Notes under the pieces: model-generated
What the model was told of the DNA's origin: nothing
The model's database searches: none
The model's input: only the letters and a program-made list of their open reading frames with translations
Translations under genes and position numbers: made by a program
Source of the DNA: JAWLFI01 sp964525165
GTDB taxonomy: Bacteria > Bacteroidota > Bacteroidia > Chitinophagales > Saprospiraceae
Assembly: GCA_964525165.1 (NCBI GenBank)
Contig: CAZGGG010000001.1
Span: 1-64,000 of the forward strand
Direction of reading: 5' to 3'
DNA length: 64,000 nt
Shown: piece after piece, positions 52,746 to 61,919 of the stretch
How positions within the stretch are numbered: position 1 is the first letter of the stretch
Layout of the letters: each line of letters begins with the position of its first letter

Positions 52746-53999
52746 ATGACGAGGTATCACAAAACTTCCATGTATTACATGTTGATCCTCTTCTTTGTAT
52801 GGGGTTTTCTGACAGAGCTGGATGGCGCATTGATCCCCTATCTGAAAGGTTTGTTTCAACTGTCTAACTTTCAGGCCGCTTTGGTGCAATTTGCTTTTTT
52901 TATTGCCTTCTTCGTTATGAGCTTACCCAGTTCTTGGTTATTGAATCGCATAGGGTATCATAAAGGAATTGTATGGGGTTTATTGATCATGGCTATCGGC
53001 AGTATTTTATTCTATCCGGCTTCCCTGCTCATTTCTTACCCGGTTTTTCTTTTGGCTGTGTTCGTTTTAGCGGTCGGAGTCACTTTATTGCAAGTAGCGG
53101 CTAATCCCTATGTCTCCCGTTTGGGTCCTTCTGAAGAAGCTTCTAATCGTCTGAATTTGGCCCAAGGATTCAATAGCGTTGCCAAGGTGATAGCTCCTTT
53201 GTTTGGGAGTTATTTCATTTTAAAGGGACTCGAAGGTCTGGCACCGGAGGCACAGGCCAAGGCCGTCCAGGTACCCTATTTAGTATTAGGATCTTTGTTG
53301 CTACTACTAGCTATCATATTCTATTTTCTCAAGCTTCCGGAAGTAGTGGAGAAGGCCTCTTATACAACAGGGAAATCTTGGTATGAGGTGTTTCAATACC
53401 CCCAACTCAGAAGGGGGGCGCTGGCTATTTTTCTATACGTGGGTGCAGAAGTTACGATTGCTTCTTTTTTAGTGATTTACCTCAGTGAGAATGTTTTTCC
53501 AAACTTATCCTCCTTTCGGATGTATGTGGAAGGATTAGAAAACCCAACTGATCAAATCGCAAAATTTAGAGAAATCGGTGCACGTTATTTACCATTCTAC
53601 TGGGGTGGTTTGATGATGGGACGATTAAGTGGTGCTTACATTCTAAAATGTATTTCCAGTCCGAGACTTCTCCGAATAGCTGCCCTTGTAAGCAGTGGAC
53701 TCATCCTGCTTTTTATTTTTTCTGAAGGATATCTAGCCATGTGGTCCTTGATTATAACAGGCCTTTTTTTATCCATCATGTGGAGCAATATTTTCACCCT
53801 TGCCATAGATGATCTTGGGGAAGATACAGGCGTTGGTTCCGGAGTATTGGTGGCCGCTATTGTGGGTGGTGCACTGATTCCACCGATACAAGGATTGATC
53901 GCAGACAGTTCGGTAGGATTGCATTTTTCTTTTCTCATCACTCTGGTCTGCTTTTTATACATCGCCTGGTATGGTTGGAGAGGGTACAAAAAAGTGTAG
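52746..53999 (+). CDS. FucP-like MFS sugar permease
   Basis: A 417-residue permease with about twelve helices of the fucose/glucose/galactose family. Motifs are FVWGFLTELDGALIPYLKG, FIAFFVMSLPSSWLLNRIGYHKG (cytoplasmic loop motif) and the family segment AANPYVSRLGPSEEASNRLNLAQGFNS. It follows the GH92 gene by 9 bp, so it likely imports the monosaccharide released, probably mannose. No SusC/SusD pair is nearby. It is convergent with the M4 protease gene. Confidence 0.93.
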   Translation: MTRYHKTSMYYMLILFFVWGFLTELDGALIPYLKGLFQLSNFQAALVQFAFFIAFFVMSLPSSWLLNRIGYHKGIVWGLLIMAIGSILFYPASLLISYPVFLLAVFVLAVGVTLLQVAANPYVSRLGPSEEASNRLNLAQGFNSVAKVIAPLFGSYFILKGLEGLAPEAQAKAVQVPYLVLGSLLLLLAIIFYFLKLPEVVEKASYTTGKSWYEVFQYPQLRRGALAIFLYVGAEVTIASFLVIYLSENVFPNLSSFRMYVEGLENPTDQIAKFREIGARYLPFYWGGLMMGRLSGAYILKCISSPRLLRIAALVSSGLILLFIFSEGYLAMWSLIITGLFLSIMWSNIFTLAIDDLGEDTGVGSGVLVAAIVGGALIPPIQGLIADSSVGLHFSFLITLVCFLYIAWYGWRGYKKV

Positions 54000-54052
54000 C
54001 GGCAAGGTCTACGCTCTAATTGAGCACACTCGAACTTATCGGAGGACTTCTT

Positions 54053-54065
54053 TTGCCGAAAGGCA
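54053..54065. repeat. short intergenic hairpin, TTGCCGAAAGGCA type
   Basis: A palindrome with a GAAA loop in the convergent gap between the MFS and M4 genes. A second hairpin (GTGCTT...AAAGCAC) follows at about 54071. Without a T-tract on either strand, a terminator role is weak. Confidence 0.4.
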
Positions 54066-54111
54066 TTAAAGTGCTTAGACCCCCATTGAAAGCACCCCCA
54101 TTCTAAAACAG

Positions 54112-57100
54112 CTATTGCTTGATAAATGAAGATTGCTGCACGCCTTTAGGGCTGGATACCACGATCCAATACATTCCGGGTCGAAGCTGACGAACATTTA
54201 TTCTATTGTCTGAGCGTTCCCAATTCCAGTTCGAAACTGCTTTTCCATCCATACTGAAAATTTGAATCGATTGGATTTGATCTAAAGCAAGCCCTTTGAT
54301 CTGTACCCAATCGTGGGCCGGATTCGGTGCCAATAAAAGCCTGGCTTGCAAATCTTGACTTGCCGCATTGACCAAGGGTCGATTACCGTTAGCAAACCAA
54401 ACCGGCCAATAACCAGATTGGAAGACAAATGGATTTTCTGAAGGCTCAATTCGATTCTCTTGCATAGCAATATGGCCTATCACATCTTGCCCGAATTGAT
54501 CGGAAGCATCGAAAAGGATCACATCATCACTATTGGAGTAGGTGGGAAAACTTAATCGATCATTAAGGTACACCGTAGAAGTTTGAGATTTCGACAGATC
54601 CATGGCCAAAAGGGCATAGGTGTCTGAAAAAAAGTCTTCCTCAATATAATCGAATGCCAGCACTCCAGTCGCATTCTTTGAGTAGGTAGGATTCCCTATA
54701 CTTACGTTTTCTGGCAGAGCAGCAAACAATGGTATAATATTACCTTCTGTAAATTGCTCTGTCCTATTATCCCAAACATCAATGATATTGATATCCCAAT
54801 ATTCTTCATTAAAGCCTCCAGTCCCGTCCAGGCGATTAAAGGCATCATAAATGATCGTTTCTCCCGCATGGTCAAATTCTAAAGCATCCGCACTCACCAC
54901 AGTATTGGTGTTGGTCTGGGTCTGTGAGTAGGTTGGATTGTAGAGCTCAAAGGCTTTGCTCTGAGAAGTCGCTAAGTCAAATAATACCAGAATAGGAACT
55001 TGCTCATTCGGCACTAAGGCCAATAATCGACCATTCTTGGAGATGGCGGCATTCGCCCAGCGAATCAACTGGCCGTTATTGTCTCTCAAATCCAATGTTT
55101 GGACGTTCGAATATGTGCCTTGCTGCCAATCGATAGTGATATAAGATAGGGTTCGATTTTGGTCCACATAGACAATAGCGCCTCCATTATCTGTAGCACT
55201 GGGCCTGCTGAGGGAGGACTCAGGAATAATAGACTGTACCGTCAGGTCTCCATTATTATTATAAAGGTTCATTTCATTGGGGAAGTCTTGAGCAATCAAG
55301 ATGATGTCTTGTCCCGGATTTTGAGCCAGTATTGGAAATCCATTATTGTTGCCATTGCCGCCTCCCGATCCACCCCCTTCAGGGATGATACCTACTTGAT
55401 CAAAAGCTTGTTGTACAGCAAGCACTTCCGAGGTGCCATATAAATCCTCAGCGGATTGCTCCAAAGAAGCCCTGAGGTCAAGGAAGTCAGACCGACGATT
55501 GAGGTAGTTGGTCAGGGTGTGATAATAGATTTGCTCTGCTTTTTCTTTCCCTATCTGATTAGCTACCAAATAAAAGGCCCGATTAACTATTCCACTATTA
55601 ATATGGACGCCTCCGTTATTCTGAGAGCCGGTGTAGCGCTCGTCATAATGAGCGGGCTGCCAGCCCGGATCTGAAAGAGAGTTTCCTCCCTGATTAGGGT
55701 TGGCCATGTCCCGCATAGCCCCTGAAGGAAAGGCCTGGCGGATGACAATATCTTCTGCCAACTGCCAGTCATCCCGATCGATCATTACACCAAAAATATC
55801 TGCATAGCTTTCGTTTATAGCTCCGGGTTCATCTCTATATTCTAGATTCGCAGTGTTTTGAATGACCCCATGTGACATTTCATGTCCTGCGACATCTAAG
55901 GCTTCCGCCAAAGGGGTGAAAGCTCGATTCCCGTTTCCGTAAAACATCGCCTTTCCATTCCAGAATGCATTGTCTAAACCTCCACCTCCTTCATCTGCTA
56001 CATTGATCAAGGAAATCATAGTGCCTCCTTGTCCGTCAATGGAGTTACGATTAAAGGTTTGTAAAAAATATTCATAGGCTCTTCCTGCATTATAGTGGGC
56101 AGATACCGCTTTGGGATTATTGTTCCAGTTATTATTCGATTGATTAATGATTTCAGCAGAAAAGTTTTGTTGCTGTGGTGCCGTATTGTTCGCATCCAAG
56201 GTGACGATGGCTCCTTGAGGGTCATTAGGGATGGTTGAATTGGAAGCATCAAACATAGATCGACTGGCATCAATGAGATAATAAGTATTATTCTGCTCAT
56301 ATAAATTGATGGTTCGATTGACTCCTGAGAGATCTCTTGCTGTAGCTTGAACGGGGCCATTTTGAGGTGGTTGCTTATGAATCTTGCAAATCGACTCATA
56401 TTGATCCAAAATTTCTGCCGTCTGAGCATTCATAAATACATGAAGAGTTTGGTCGGGTCGGGGATGGATCACCAATTCATAGACTAATGTCCAAGCATTC
56501 TGCTCATCGCGTATATACAGCAGCTTTCCATGATCTTCTTCTATTAAATCAGGTGGCAAAAAAGCTTGCTTCGTCAGATCTAATTTCTGATAAGCTTTTT
56601 GGATGCCTTCGGATAAATGAAAATAGGGGTTTGTCTCTAGCTCAGATGTGGATTGTATGGTCTCATCATTGACAAAATAAACCTCATCTTCCGTAAAATG
56701 CATTGTTAAATAGGCACCGTAAAAGGGGATACCCTGATATGTTTGTCTCATTCTTAAATGATGCCTTCCATGCTCAGTGGTATACGCTTCTTCCAGAAGT
56801 TCCATTTCATCTGGAATGGAGAGGACAGATCTGACCTTATCTAAGGCCGCTCTGGATGTAGACGAATGATCAGCTGTTTCAAAGGAAAGCTTTCCTTTAA
56901 ATATCGAGTTTTGTCGGGCACTATCCTGATACCAGATTTCGAGCCCTTCATAAAATGGAAGGGATATCAAGGGTTGAAAGGTTTTTAGACTGCTTTGCGC
57001 CCATCTGGGATCTGTGATGTAGGGCTCCAATGCGTGCTGATCTTCCTTTTGAAGGCTTACAGTCGAATAGTCCAACTTGGGAGCTGGGCGTTTCTCCAAC

Positions 57101-57189
57101 GAAAATTGCTTCTCCTCTAAGGTCTGACCGATCAAACAAATAGGCAGGGAGAAGATGAAAATGAAAAAATATTTATTTGGCATCATCAC
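54112..57189 (-). CDS. T9SS-secreted M4 (thermolysin-like) metalloprotease
   Basis: A 1025-residue protease. Signal MMMPNKYFFIFIFSLPICLIG, then an FTP/propeptide region (about 80-260), then an M4 catalytic domain with zinc motif HEMSH near residues 436-440, the third ligand in NESYADIFG and the acid-base histidine in GVHINSGIVNRAF. A glycine-rich linker near residue 600 precedes a beta-propeller-like region (RLLALVPNEQVPILVLFD, GNPTYSKNATGVLAFDY) and the type A sorting domain (LLAPNPAHDWVQIKGLALDQ, RQLRPGMYWIVVSS). The propeller between enzyme and tail is uncommon and may bind substrate or protein. The gene start overlaps the upstream lipoprotein gene by 17 bp. Confidence 0.92.
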   Translation of the reverse strand: MMMPNKYFFIFIFSLPICLIGQTLEEKQFSLEKRPAPKLDYSTVSLQKEDQHALEPYITDPRWAQSSLKTFQPLISLPFYEGLEIWYQDSARQNSIFKGKLSFETADHSSTSRAALDKVRSVLSIPDEMELLEEAYTTEHGRHHLRMRQTYQGIPFYGAYLTMHFTEDEVYFVNDETIQSTSELETNPYFHLSEGIQKAYQKLDLTKQAFLPPDLIEEDHGKLLYIRDEQNAWTLVYELVIHPRPDQTLHVFMNAQTAEILDQYESICKIHKQPPQNGPVQATARDLSGVNRTINLYEQNNTYYLIDASRSMFDASNSTIPNDPQGAIVTLDANNTAPQQQNFSAEIINQSNNNWNNNPKAVSAHYNAGRAYEYFLQTFNRNSIDGQGGTMISLINVADEGGGGLDNAFWNGKAMFYGNGNRAFTPLAEALDVAGHEMSHGVIQNTANLEYRDEPGAINESYADIFGVMIDRDDWQLAEDIVIRQAFPSGAMRDMANPNQGGNSLSDPGWQPAHYDERYTGSQNNGGVHINSGIVNRAFYLVANQIGKEKAEQIYYHTLTNYLNRRSDFLDLRASLEQSAEDLYGTSEVLAVQQAFDQVGIIPEGGGSGGGNGNNNGFPILAQNPGQDIILIAQDFPNEMNLYNNNGDLTVQSIIPESSLSRPSATDNGGAIVYVDQNRTLSYITIDWQQGTYSNVQTLDLRDNNGQLIRWANAAISKNGRLLALVPNEQVPILVLFDLATSQSKAFELYNPTYSQTQTNTNTVVSADALEFDHAGETIIYDAFNRLDGTGGFNEEYWDINIIDVWDNRTEQFTEGNIIPLFAALPENVSIGNPTYSKNATGVLAFDYIEEDFFSDTYALLAMDLSKSQTSTVYLNDRLSFPTYSNSDDVILFDASDQFGQDVIGHIAMQENRIEPSENPFVFQSGYWPVWFANGNRPLVNAASQDLQARLLLAPNPAHDWVQIKGLALDQIQSIQIFSMDGKAVSNWNWERSDNRINVRQLRPGMYWIVVSSPKGVQQSSFIKQ

Positions 57190-57625
57190 TTTGTTTTTTC
57201 AATAGATAAAATAAGGTTTTCATTTCCGGAAAAGGAACATCCCCATCACGATTCCAGCTGATTCTATGAACTGATTGATCTTTGCGCCATTCTACAAATC
57301 GATAACGATTCCCTCCGGTCCCTTGGGGAAGAGCAAAGAAATCTAAATTTTCAAAAATGGAAAAAAGTTGGGCTTTTGACTGTGTATTCACTCTCCGGAG
57401 AAATACGTATTGCTGCTGAGTAGCTTTGAATTGAAATAAATGCCCATTCTCCGTTAGGGCCCATTCTTCTTCCATGCCCGAAAAACCACCTCCCTGGCCA
57501 AAATGGATGGCATTCATAGCAGATTCTTGCAAAGGCATATAGGAGGGCGTTTTGCAAGCAATGAATGTGCACAATGTCAAAAGGTAGCAGGCAGTTTTCA
57601 ACTGAAGAAAAATAGGTTTATTCAT
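57173..57625 (-). CDS. hypothetical lipoprotein
   Basis: A 150-residue lipoprotein with lipobox FIAC (MNKPIFLQLKTACYLLTLCTFIAC). I chose the ATG at 57625 over the frame start at 57661 because 12 residues before it precede an ideal signal. The mature part (FGQGGGFSGMEEEWALTENGHLFQF, VHRISWNRDGDVPFPE) is beta-rich and resembles small FAD-like or immunity-like lipoproteins, but I do not assign a family. It overlaps the M4 protease gene start by 17 bp, and the pair is therefore coupled. Confidence 0.65.
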   Translation of the reverse strand: MNKPIFLQLKTACYLLTLCTFIACKTPSYMPLQESAMNAIHFGQGGGFSGMEEEWALTENGHLFQFKATQQQYVFLRRVNTQSKAQLFSIFENLDFFALPQGTGGNRYRFVEWRKDQSVHRISWNRDGDVPFPEMKTLFYLLKKQSDDAK

Positions 57626-57660
57626 ACTTAAATATAAAGAAACTGCTGATTTGGGTTTCA

Positions 57661-58347
57661 TTAACCAAGTATTTGCTCTGTAAATCCTCCGATTTTAAGC
57701 TCAGGGTCAATAAAGTGAATTTCCAAAATCCAATAGGGCTCTTCTTTACCGGGCTCTGAAGGCTTTAATCGCAAATTATTTTCCGGACATAAGTAATTCT
57801 TTTTCTTATCCGGATCAACGCGCTCATGTGGGAACTGACCAATCAAATGTCCGCAATGCTCATTGCCGAACGTCCAGCCGTATTCTTCAGCAAGCTGACA
57901 TACAAATTGGTAGAGTTCCGCCCCGGTGATTTTCGACTTCCGGGCTTCGAAAAAGGCTTTTCCTCTGTCCCAGGCTTCCATGATATCTGCTTGTAGCTTC
58001 AACTTTTTCGGATCATTCCCGAGAACATACGTTCGACCATAATCAGCTTCCCATTCATCAAAGATGGGTCCGAAATCAAGAAATAGAATATCATCTTCTT
58101 GTATCATCAAATCCGGTGGGTTTTCGTGATAAGGATGCAAGGTGTTTGCTCCCGCCCGAACAATTCGTTTATGCCAGTATTTTCGAATACCAAACAACTC
58201 CAACGCGAGATCATAAATCTCTTTATTGAGTTCTTTTTCCGTAATACCCGGACGGATGAGCCCTCGCTCACGAATTTTCTGAAACAAATCAGCGGCTTTT
58301 TCTTCCGCTTCTGTTAATGCTTGAAGGCTGTGTTGATCTTTTTTCAT
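57661..58347 (-). CDS. M24 family metallopeptidase (aminopeptidase P-like)
   Basis: A 228-residue pita-bread-fold peptidase. The five metal ligands are visible: FLDFGPIFDE and EADYGRTYV (aspartates), GQFPHERVD (histidine), ILEIHFID and GGFTEQILG (glutamates). The short length and missing N-terminal domain fit cytoplasmic M24 members of the Xaa-Pro or methionine aminopeptidase branch. It leads the minus-strand unit M24 - lipoprotein - M4 and diverges from the four-helix protein gene across a palindromic intergenic region. Confidence 0.9.
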   Translation of the reverse strand: MKKDQHSLQALTEAEEKAADLFQKIRERGLIRPGITEKELNKEIYDLALELFGIRKYWHKRIVRAGANTLHPYHENPPDLMIQEDDILFLDFGPIFDEWEADYGRTYVLGNDPKKLKLQADIMEAWDRGKAFFEARKSKITGAELYQFVCQLAEEYGWTFGNEHCGHLIGQFPHERVDPDKKKNYLCPENNLRLKPSEPGKEEPYWILEIHFIDPELKIGGFTEQILG

Positions 58348-58400
58348 TTATCCATAACTCATGAAAGAGTAAATTGTTATCTTCCAATAGCTTTACTTTA

Positions 58401-58416
58401 ATTGCAAGCTTGCAAT
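58401..58416. promoter_or_regulatory. 16-bp perfect palindrome in a divergent promoter region
   Basis: ATTGCAAG/CTTGCAAT is a perfect palindrome in the 116-bp gap between the M24 gene (-) and the four-helix membrane protein gene (+). A dimeric regulator could bind it and control both. Its adjoining sequence is AT-rich. No T-tract follows, so a terminator is unlikely. Confidence 0.5.
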
Positions 58417-58463
58417 AAAGAAACAGAAGTAAAATAACATCAATTCAAGCATAAAAGAATAGT

Positions 58464-59075
58464 ATGAGTCTCAATAAAATAAAATGGATACTAGGAATCT
58501 CAGTGGTATTTCTTTTAATTCTTTTCACCAATCTGATTGATAGGCAAAACTTTGATAAGCTCAATAACTCCATTTCTTCCATTTATGAAGATCGGCTCGT
58601 TGCGAAAAACCTTGTGCTGGAGATGGTGTACATCATCCATGATAAAGAATTGGCACTGCGCAGTCAAAATGCACCCTACTATCAAAAACAATTTAAGGAG
58701 GATCATACTCAGTTGGATGAATTGATGGAGCGCTTTAAGGCCACCAAATTGGTAGATCAGGAAGAAAAGACGCTACAGCAATTAGAAGAAGGTTATCGTC
58801 GATTAGAACAATTGGAAACATCAAAAAGGAAAGCGATGGAATCTGAGGAAACTACTTCTGCAGACCAGCAGCTCACTACTCAAATAGAACGCATCGAAGA
58901 GGATCTTTACACTTTGTCGAACATACAGTTGGACGAGGGTAAAAGACAAATGTTGCAAGGAAAATCTGCGGCAGACTCAGTCCAACTTATGACAACTATT
59001 GAGGTGTATATCTTGGTTGCCCTAGCACTAGTCATTCAAGTGTTGATTTTGTATAGTCCGAATCGAAAAGCTTAG
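58464..59075 (+). CDS. membrane protein with four-helix-bundle sensor domain
   Basis: A 203-residue protein with an N-terminal membrane helix (WILGISVVFLLILFTNLI), a periplasmic helical region (about 25-170, FDKLNNSISSIYEDRLVAKN, heptad pattern) and a C-terminal helix (IEVYILVALALVIQVLILY). The layout matches the 4HB-MCP sensory domain (PF12729 type) without a signalling domain, so it may be a stand-alone sensor or partner. No chemotaxis genes are nearby. Confidence 0.7.
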   Translation: MSLNKIKWILGISVVFLLILFTNLIDRQNFDKLNNSISSIYEDRLVAKNLVLEMVYIIHDKELALRSQNAPYYQKQFKEDHTQLDELMERFKATKLVDQEEKTLQQLEEGYRRLEQLETSKRKAMESEETTSADQQLTTQIERIEEDLYTLSNIQLDEGKRQMLQGKSAADSVQLMTTIEVYILVALALVIQVLILYSPNRKA

Positions 59076-59094
59076 TTTTCCGGCTGGATGATGA

Positions 59095-59754
59095 CTATTC
59101 AGGAGTCCTCCAAAGCAAGGAAGGATCAGGGCAATTATTAGCATAATATTCCTTTTCTGAAGGCTTTACGACTCCCGGATAATCACCTTTATAAGTTCCA
59201 ATCTCTAAGATTAGTTGAAAATGTAAATGAGGAACCCAGCCGCCATTGTCCTCTTCAGAACCAAAATGGCAAAATGGACTGCCCTTTTCTAACTGGTCTC
59301 CCACTTCTATCCCCTTAAGATCTTCTCTGGAGAGGTGTCCATATAGTGAGTAAAAGAAAACCCCATTCCACTCATGTTTTAATATAATCGTGGCTCCATA
59401 GTCAAAGGGAGCTGCATTATATTGAAAACTGTGTATGACTGCCGTCATAGGGGTAAAGACCCTTGTACCTGCCGGCCCCCAGATATCAAGTCCCAGGTGA
59501 ATGGAACGAACCTCATCATCAGAGCCATCAAAGTGCGCCGATCTGCGGTAGATGTTGCGTTCTTCAAGATAACCACCAAACCCCCACTGACCTGCCTGAG
59601 ACTTGATTTGATCTTCTATACAAGCTGCCAGGCCCTGATTGGTTTGCATAGAGTATTGCTTATTCTCTTGAGCCACTACAGGTACAAATTCATGTTTCTT
59701 GATATCACGCCCCAGTAAAGGGAATAATGCATCTTTGGGTGGAATCCAATTCAT
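59095..59754 (-). CDS. M23 family metallopeptidase without a signal peptide
   Basis: A 219-residue LytM/peptidase M23-like protein. Zinc ligands are seen in SIHLGLDIWGPAG (HxxxD) and VPHLHFQL (HxH); the motif FYSLYGHLSRE provides the catalytic histidine. It lacks any N-terminal signal or membrane helix (MNWIPPKDALFPLLG), so if it cleaves peptidoglycan it must be exported otherwise, or it acts on another peptide. It is convergent with the four-helix protein gene. Confidence 0.85.
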   Translation of the reverse strand: MNWIPPKDALFPLLGRDIKKHEFVPVVAQENKQYSMQTNQGLAACIEDQIKSQAGQWGFGGYLEERNIYRRSAHFDGSDDEVRSIHLGLDIWGPAGTRVFTPMTAVIHSFQYNAAPFDYGATIILKHEWNGVFFYSLYGHLSREDLKGIEVGDQLEKGSPFCHFGSEEDNGGWVPHLHFQLILEIGTYKGDYPGVVKPSEKEYYANNCPDPSLLWRTPE

Positions 59755-59855
59755 AGGGTCTTTCTGGTTTTGATACGGATGACAAACTTATTGATTCGGG
59801 GAGAACTCATGAAATATAAAGCTGAATTCTGTGATGGCCTGCAGAATGAAACTAC

Positions 59856-59879
59856 ATAGGAGAGATTTAATACTCCTAT
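59856..59879. repeat. inverted repeat upstream of the 146-residue membrane protein
   Basis: ATAGGAG and CTCCTAT are perfect 7-bp arms around a 10-nt loop in the 224-bp divergent gap between the M23 gene and the next gene. It could be an operator or a minor hairpin. Nothing else is recognised in that gap. Confidence 0.35.
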
Positions 59880-59978
59880 TGATTATCAGTTTTTTGCAAT
59901 AAACTTTCAGCTAGTAAATGAGGTTTCATTCAATTTTTTTATTTTTAAATATTAAGTAAGTTAAGAGTACGTTTTATT

Positions 59979-60419
59979 ATGTCTGTCATTTATCCTTTAT
60001 TCCGTCAAAATCGGACGGTTTTATTCTTCTACTTTGGTATAGGTTTGCTATTGTTAATGTCAGGAGTATTAATCAGTTTTGGACAAATCCAAGTTTGGGG
60101 TGGCTCTTGGGTCAATAATCCCATTATCGTTTCATTAATGATCGGCCTCGGCTTTGTGATGATACTACAGGGTTTCAGAGTCTATCAAAAGTTTCATTGC
60201 TACATTACTTTCGATAGAGATTATGTTTGGTTTAAAACCCCCGATTCTCCCGAAATTTTCAAGCTTGATTTAGATGAGGTGATTGATTTTGAAATTGCGA
60301 ATCAAAAAATAAAGCTGATGACCTTGAGCCAGACTTATGTGATTCCTTATGATTACGAGGAATATGCAAACAATAAGTCTTTTATTGCCCACTTTACCGA
60401 AATGCCGGTAGAAGCCTAA
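59979..60419 (+). CDS. hypothetical two-helix membrane protein
   Basis: A 146-residue protein with two hydrophobic segments (about 15-33 and 48-66: VLFFYFGIGLLLLMSGVLI, IIVSLMIGLGFVMILQGF) followed by an 80-residue cytoplasmic beta domain resembling a PH-like fold (CYITFDRDYVWFKT, EVIDFEIANQKIKLM, YVIPYDYEEY). This shape matches bacterial membrane proteins with a PH-like tail. It overlaps the convergent symporter gene by 4 bp. Function unknown. Confidence 0.65.
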   Translation: MSVIYPLFRQNRTVLFFYFGIGLLLLMSGVLISFGQIQVWGGSWVNNPIIVSLMIGLGFVMILQGFRVYQKFHCYITFDRDYVWFKTPDSPEIFKLDLDEVIDFEIANQKIKLMTLSQTYVIPYDYEEYANNKSFIAHFTEMPVEA

Positions 60420-61849
60420 GGTCTTTGGGGCTTCATTTTACGAGCCTGATAGACCAATGTATAGCTAAGCGCAGCCATACTAATTCCAAATATGTTGGCA
60501 TCGAGCCCCCATGGTAAAATTTGTGCAAACACTCCTAACATAACAGTCGTCAAGCCCCCCGTGATCATGGCTAAAAATGCAGCAACGGGATCTTTCGCAT
60601 TGAAAAATAGCCCGGCAATGAGGGGGATAAACAACCCACTTACCATGAATGCATAGGAGTACAACATCAAGTTTAAAACATTTTGCATTTGACTGCTTAA
60701 TAGTACAGCCGCAACGCCCATACAAAGGGTGAGTAGCTGTGAAGCGACTAATTTATTTTTCCGCTTTGAAAAGAAGGTGTTGAAAATATCTGTCTGAATA
60801 TTGCCGGAAGCCGCCATAAGACAACTATCTGCGGTGCTCATGATCGCACTGAAATAGGCAGACATCATCAGCCCCATCAACCCGATGGGAAGAACTTCTC
60901 GGAGCAACAAGGGTAAACCCATTTCAGCATCCATACTGCCGATACCTTCGTATCCTAAATGTGCAAACATACCTTGATCAGCAGCTACACGTGCAAATAA
61001 GCCGAGCAATACACCCATAAAGGCCATGATAGGCCATTCAAATAATCCTGCTATGTACCATGCTTTTTGCGCCTCCTCTTTTGATCGACTTGCATAAATC
61101 CTTTGGTAGAGGGTCATGCCTACAAACCAAATGGGCACAATAGTGACAAACCAATTGAGAAATTGAGCAGCAGAGATTTGAGTCAATTGAAGCATCGAAG
61201 GATCTACTACTTCACGAATTCCTTGCCAACCACCAATGGCGTAATAGCTGAGCGGTAAACCAATAAAAATAAGTCCGGCCAGTAGGAGCATCCATTGAAT
61301 GGTATCTGTATAGATGACTGCTTTTAGTCCCCCCATTGCTGTATAGACTACGGCAATGAGCCCTATAATCCAAAGTGCGTGTTGCAGATGGAGTGTAGGG
61401 AAGGTTGCTGTTGCGAGCTTGGCCCCGGCTAAAATCTGGCTACTGGTAAATCCCCAGTAACCAATCGCAGAAATGATTCCTGCTAAAACGGCAACCCTTT
61501 TATTGAATAAGTATCCAAATATTTCCGGAAAGGTGAGTAATCTTCGAAATTCTCCTATTTGCCTGACCCGTGGAATTAAAAATACGGCAGATAGCCAGGC
61601 ACCTATCAACCCGGTAAATAACATCCAGGAACCAGAAAGCCCCAACGTAAAACCTAAGCCTCCCAATCCAATGGAAAAGCCACCCCCTACGTCTGTGGCA
61701 ACCACTGACAAACCGATGTGCCATCGGGTCATTTGTCTTCCTCCGACATAATAGTCATCCTCATTTTTGTTGGATCTCAGAAAATAGATGCCGACACCAA
61801 GCATCGCTATCATATACACCACAAAAATGACCACATCAATCCAATGCAT
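60416..61849 (-). CDS. sodium:solute symporter family protein
   Basis: A 477-residue SSS-family transporter (SLC5) with about thirteen helices. The chosen ATG at 61849 gives the typical MHWIDVVIFVVYMIAMLGVG start; the frame is open upstream to 61936 but without a family-like N-terminus. Motifs include DDYYVGGRQMTRWHIGLS, the family segment GFTSSQILAG and ADSCLMAASGNIQTD (Na-binding region). Substrate (sugar, amino acid or other) cannot be read. The 3' end overlaps the membrane protein gene by 4 bp. Confidence 0.92.
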   Translation of the reverse strand: MHWIDVVIFVVYMIAMLGVGIYFLRSNKNEDDYYVGGRQMTRWHIGLSVVATDVGGGFSIGLGGLGFTLGLSGSWMLFTGLIGAWLSAVFLIPRVRQIGEFRRLLTFPEIFGYLFNKRVAVLAGIISAIGYWGFTSSQILAGAKLATATFPTLHLQHALWIIGLIAVVYTAMGGLKAVIYTDTIQWMLLLAGLIFIGLPLSYYAIGGWQGIREVVDPSMLQLTQISAAQFLNWFVTIVPIWFVGMTLYQRIYASRSKEEAQKAWYIAGLFEWPIMAFMGVLLGLFARVAADQGMFAHLGYEGIGSMDAEMGLPLLLREVLPIGLMGLMMSAYFSAIMSTADSCLMAASGNIQTDIFNTFFSKRKNKLVASQLLTLCMGVAAVLLSSQMQNVLNLMLYSYAFMVSGLFIPLIAGLFFNAKDPVAAFLAMITGGLTTVMLGVFAQILPWGLDANIFGISMAALSYTLVYQARKMKPQRP

Positions 61850-61903
61850 GCTAACAGTTCTTATTTTTTCAATAGGAAAGGGATTTTTAACCACAAATCC
61901 AAA

Positions 61904-61919
61904 TTTGCCGAAAGGCAAA
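61904..61919. repeat. short hairpin, TTTGCCGAAAGGCAAA type
   Basis: A 16-bp perfect palindrome with a GAAA loop, adjoining the terminator at 61917. It is a variant of the hairpins at 467, 54053 and 63701. On the minus strand it is preceded by a T-tract, so it could cooperate in termination. Confidence 0.45.
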
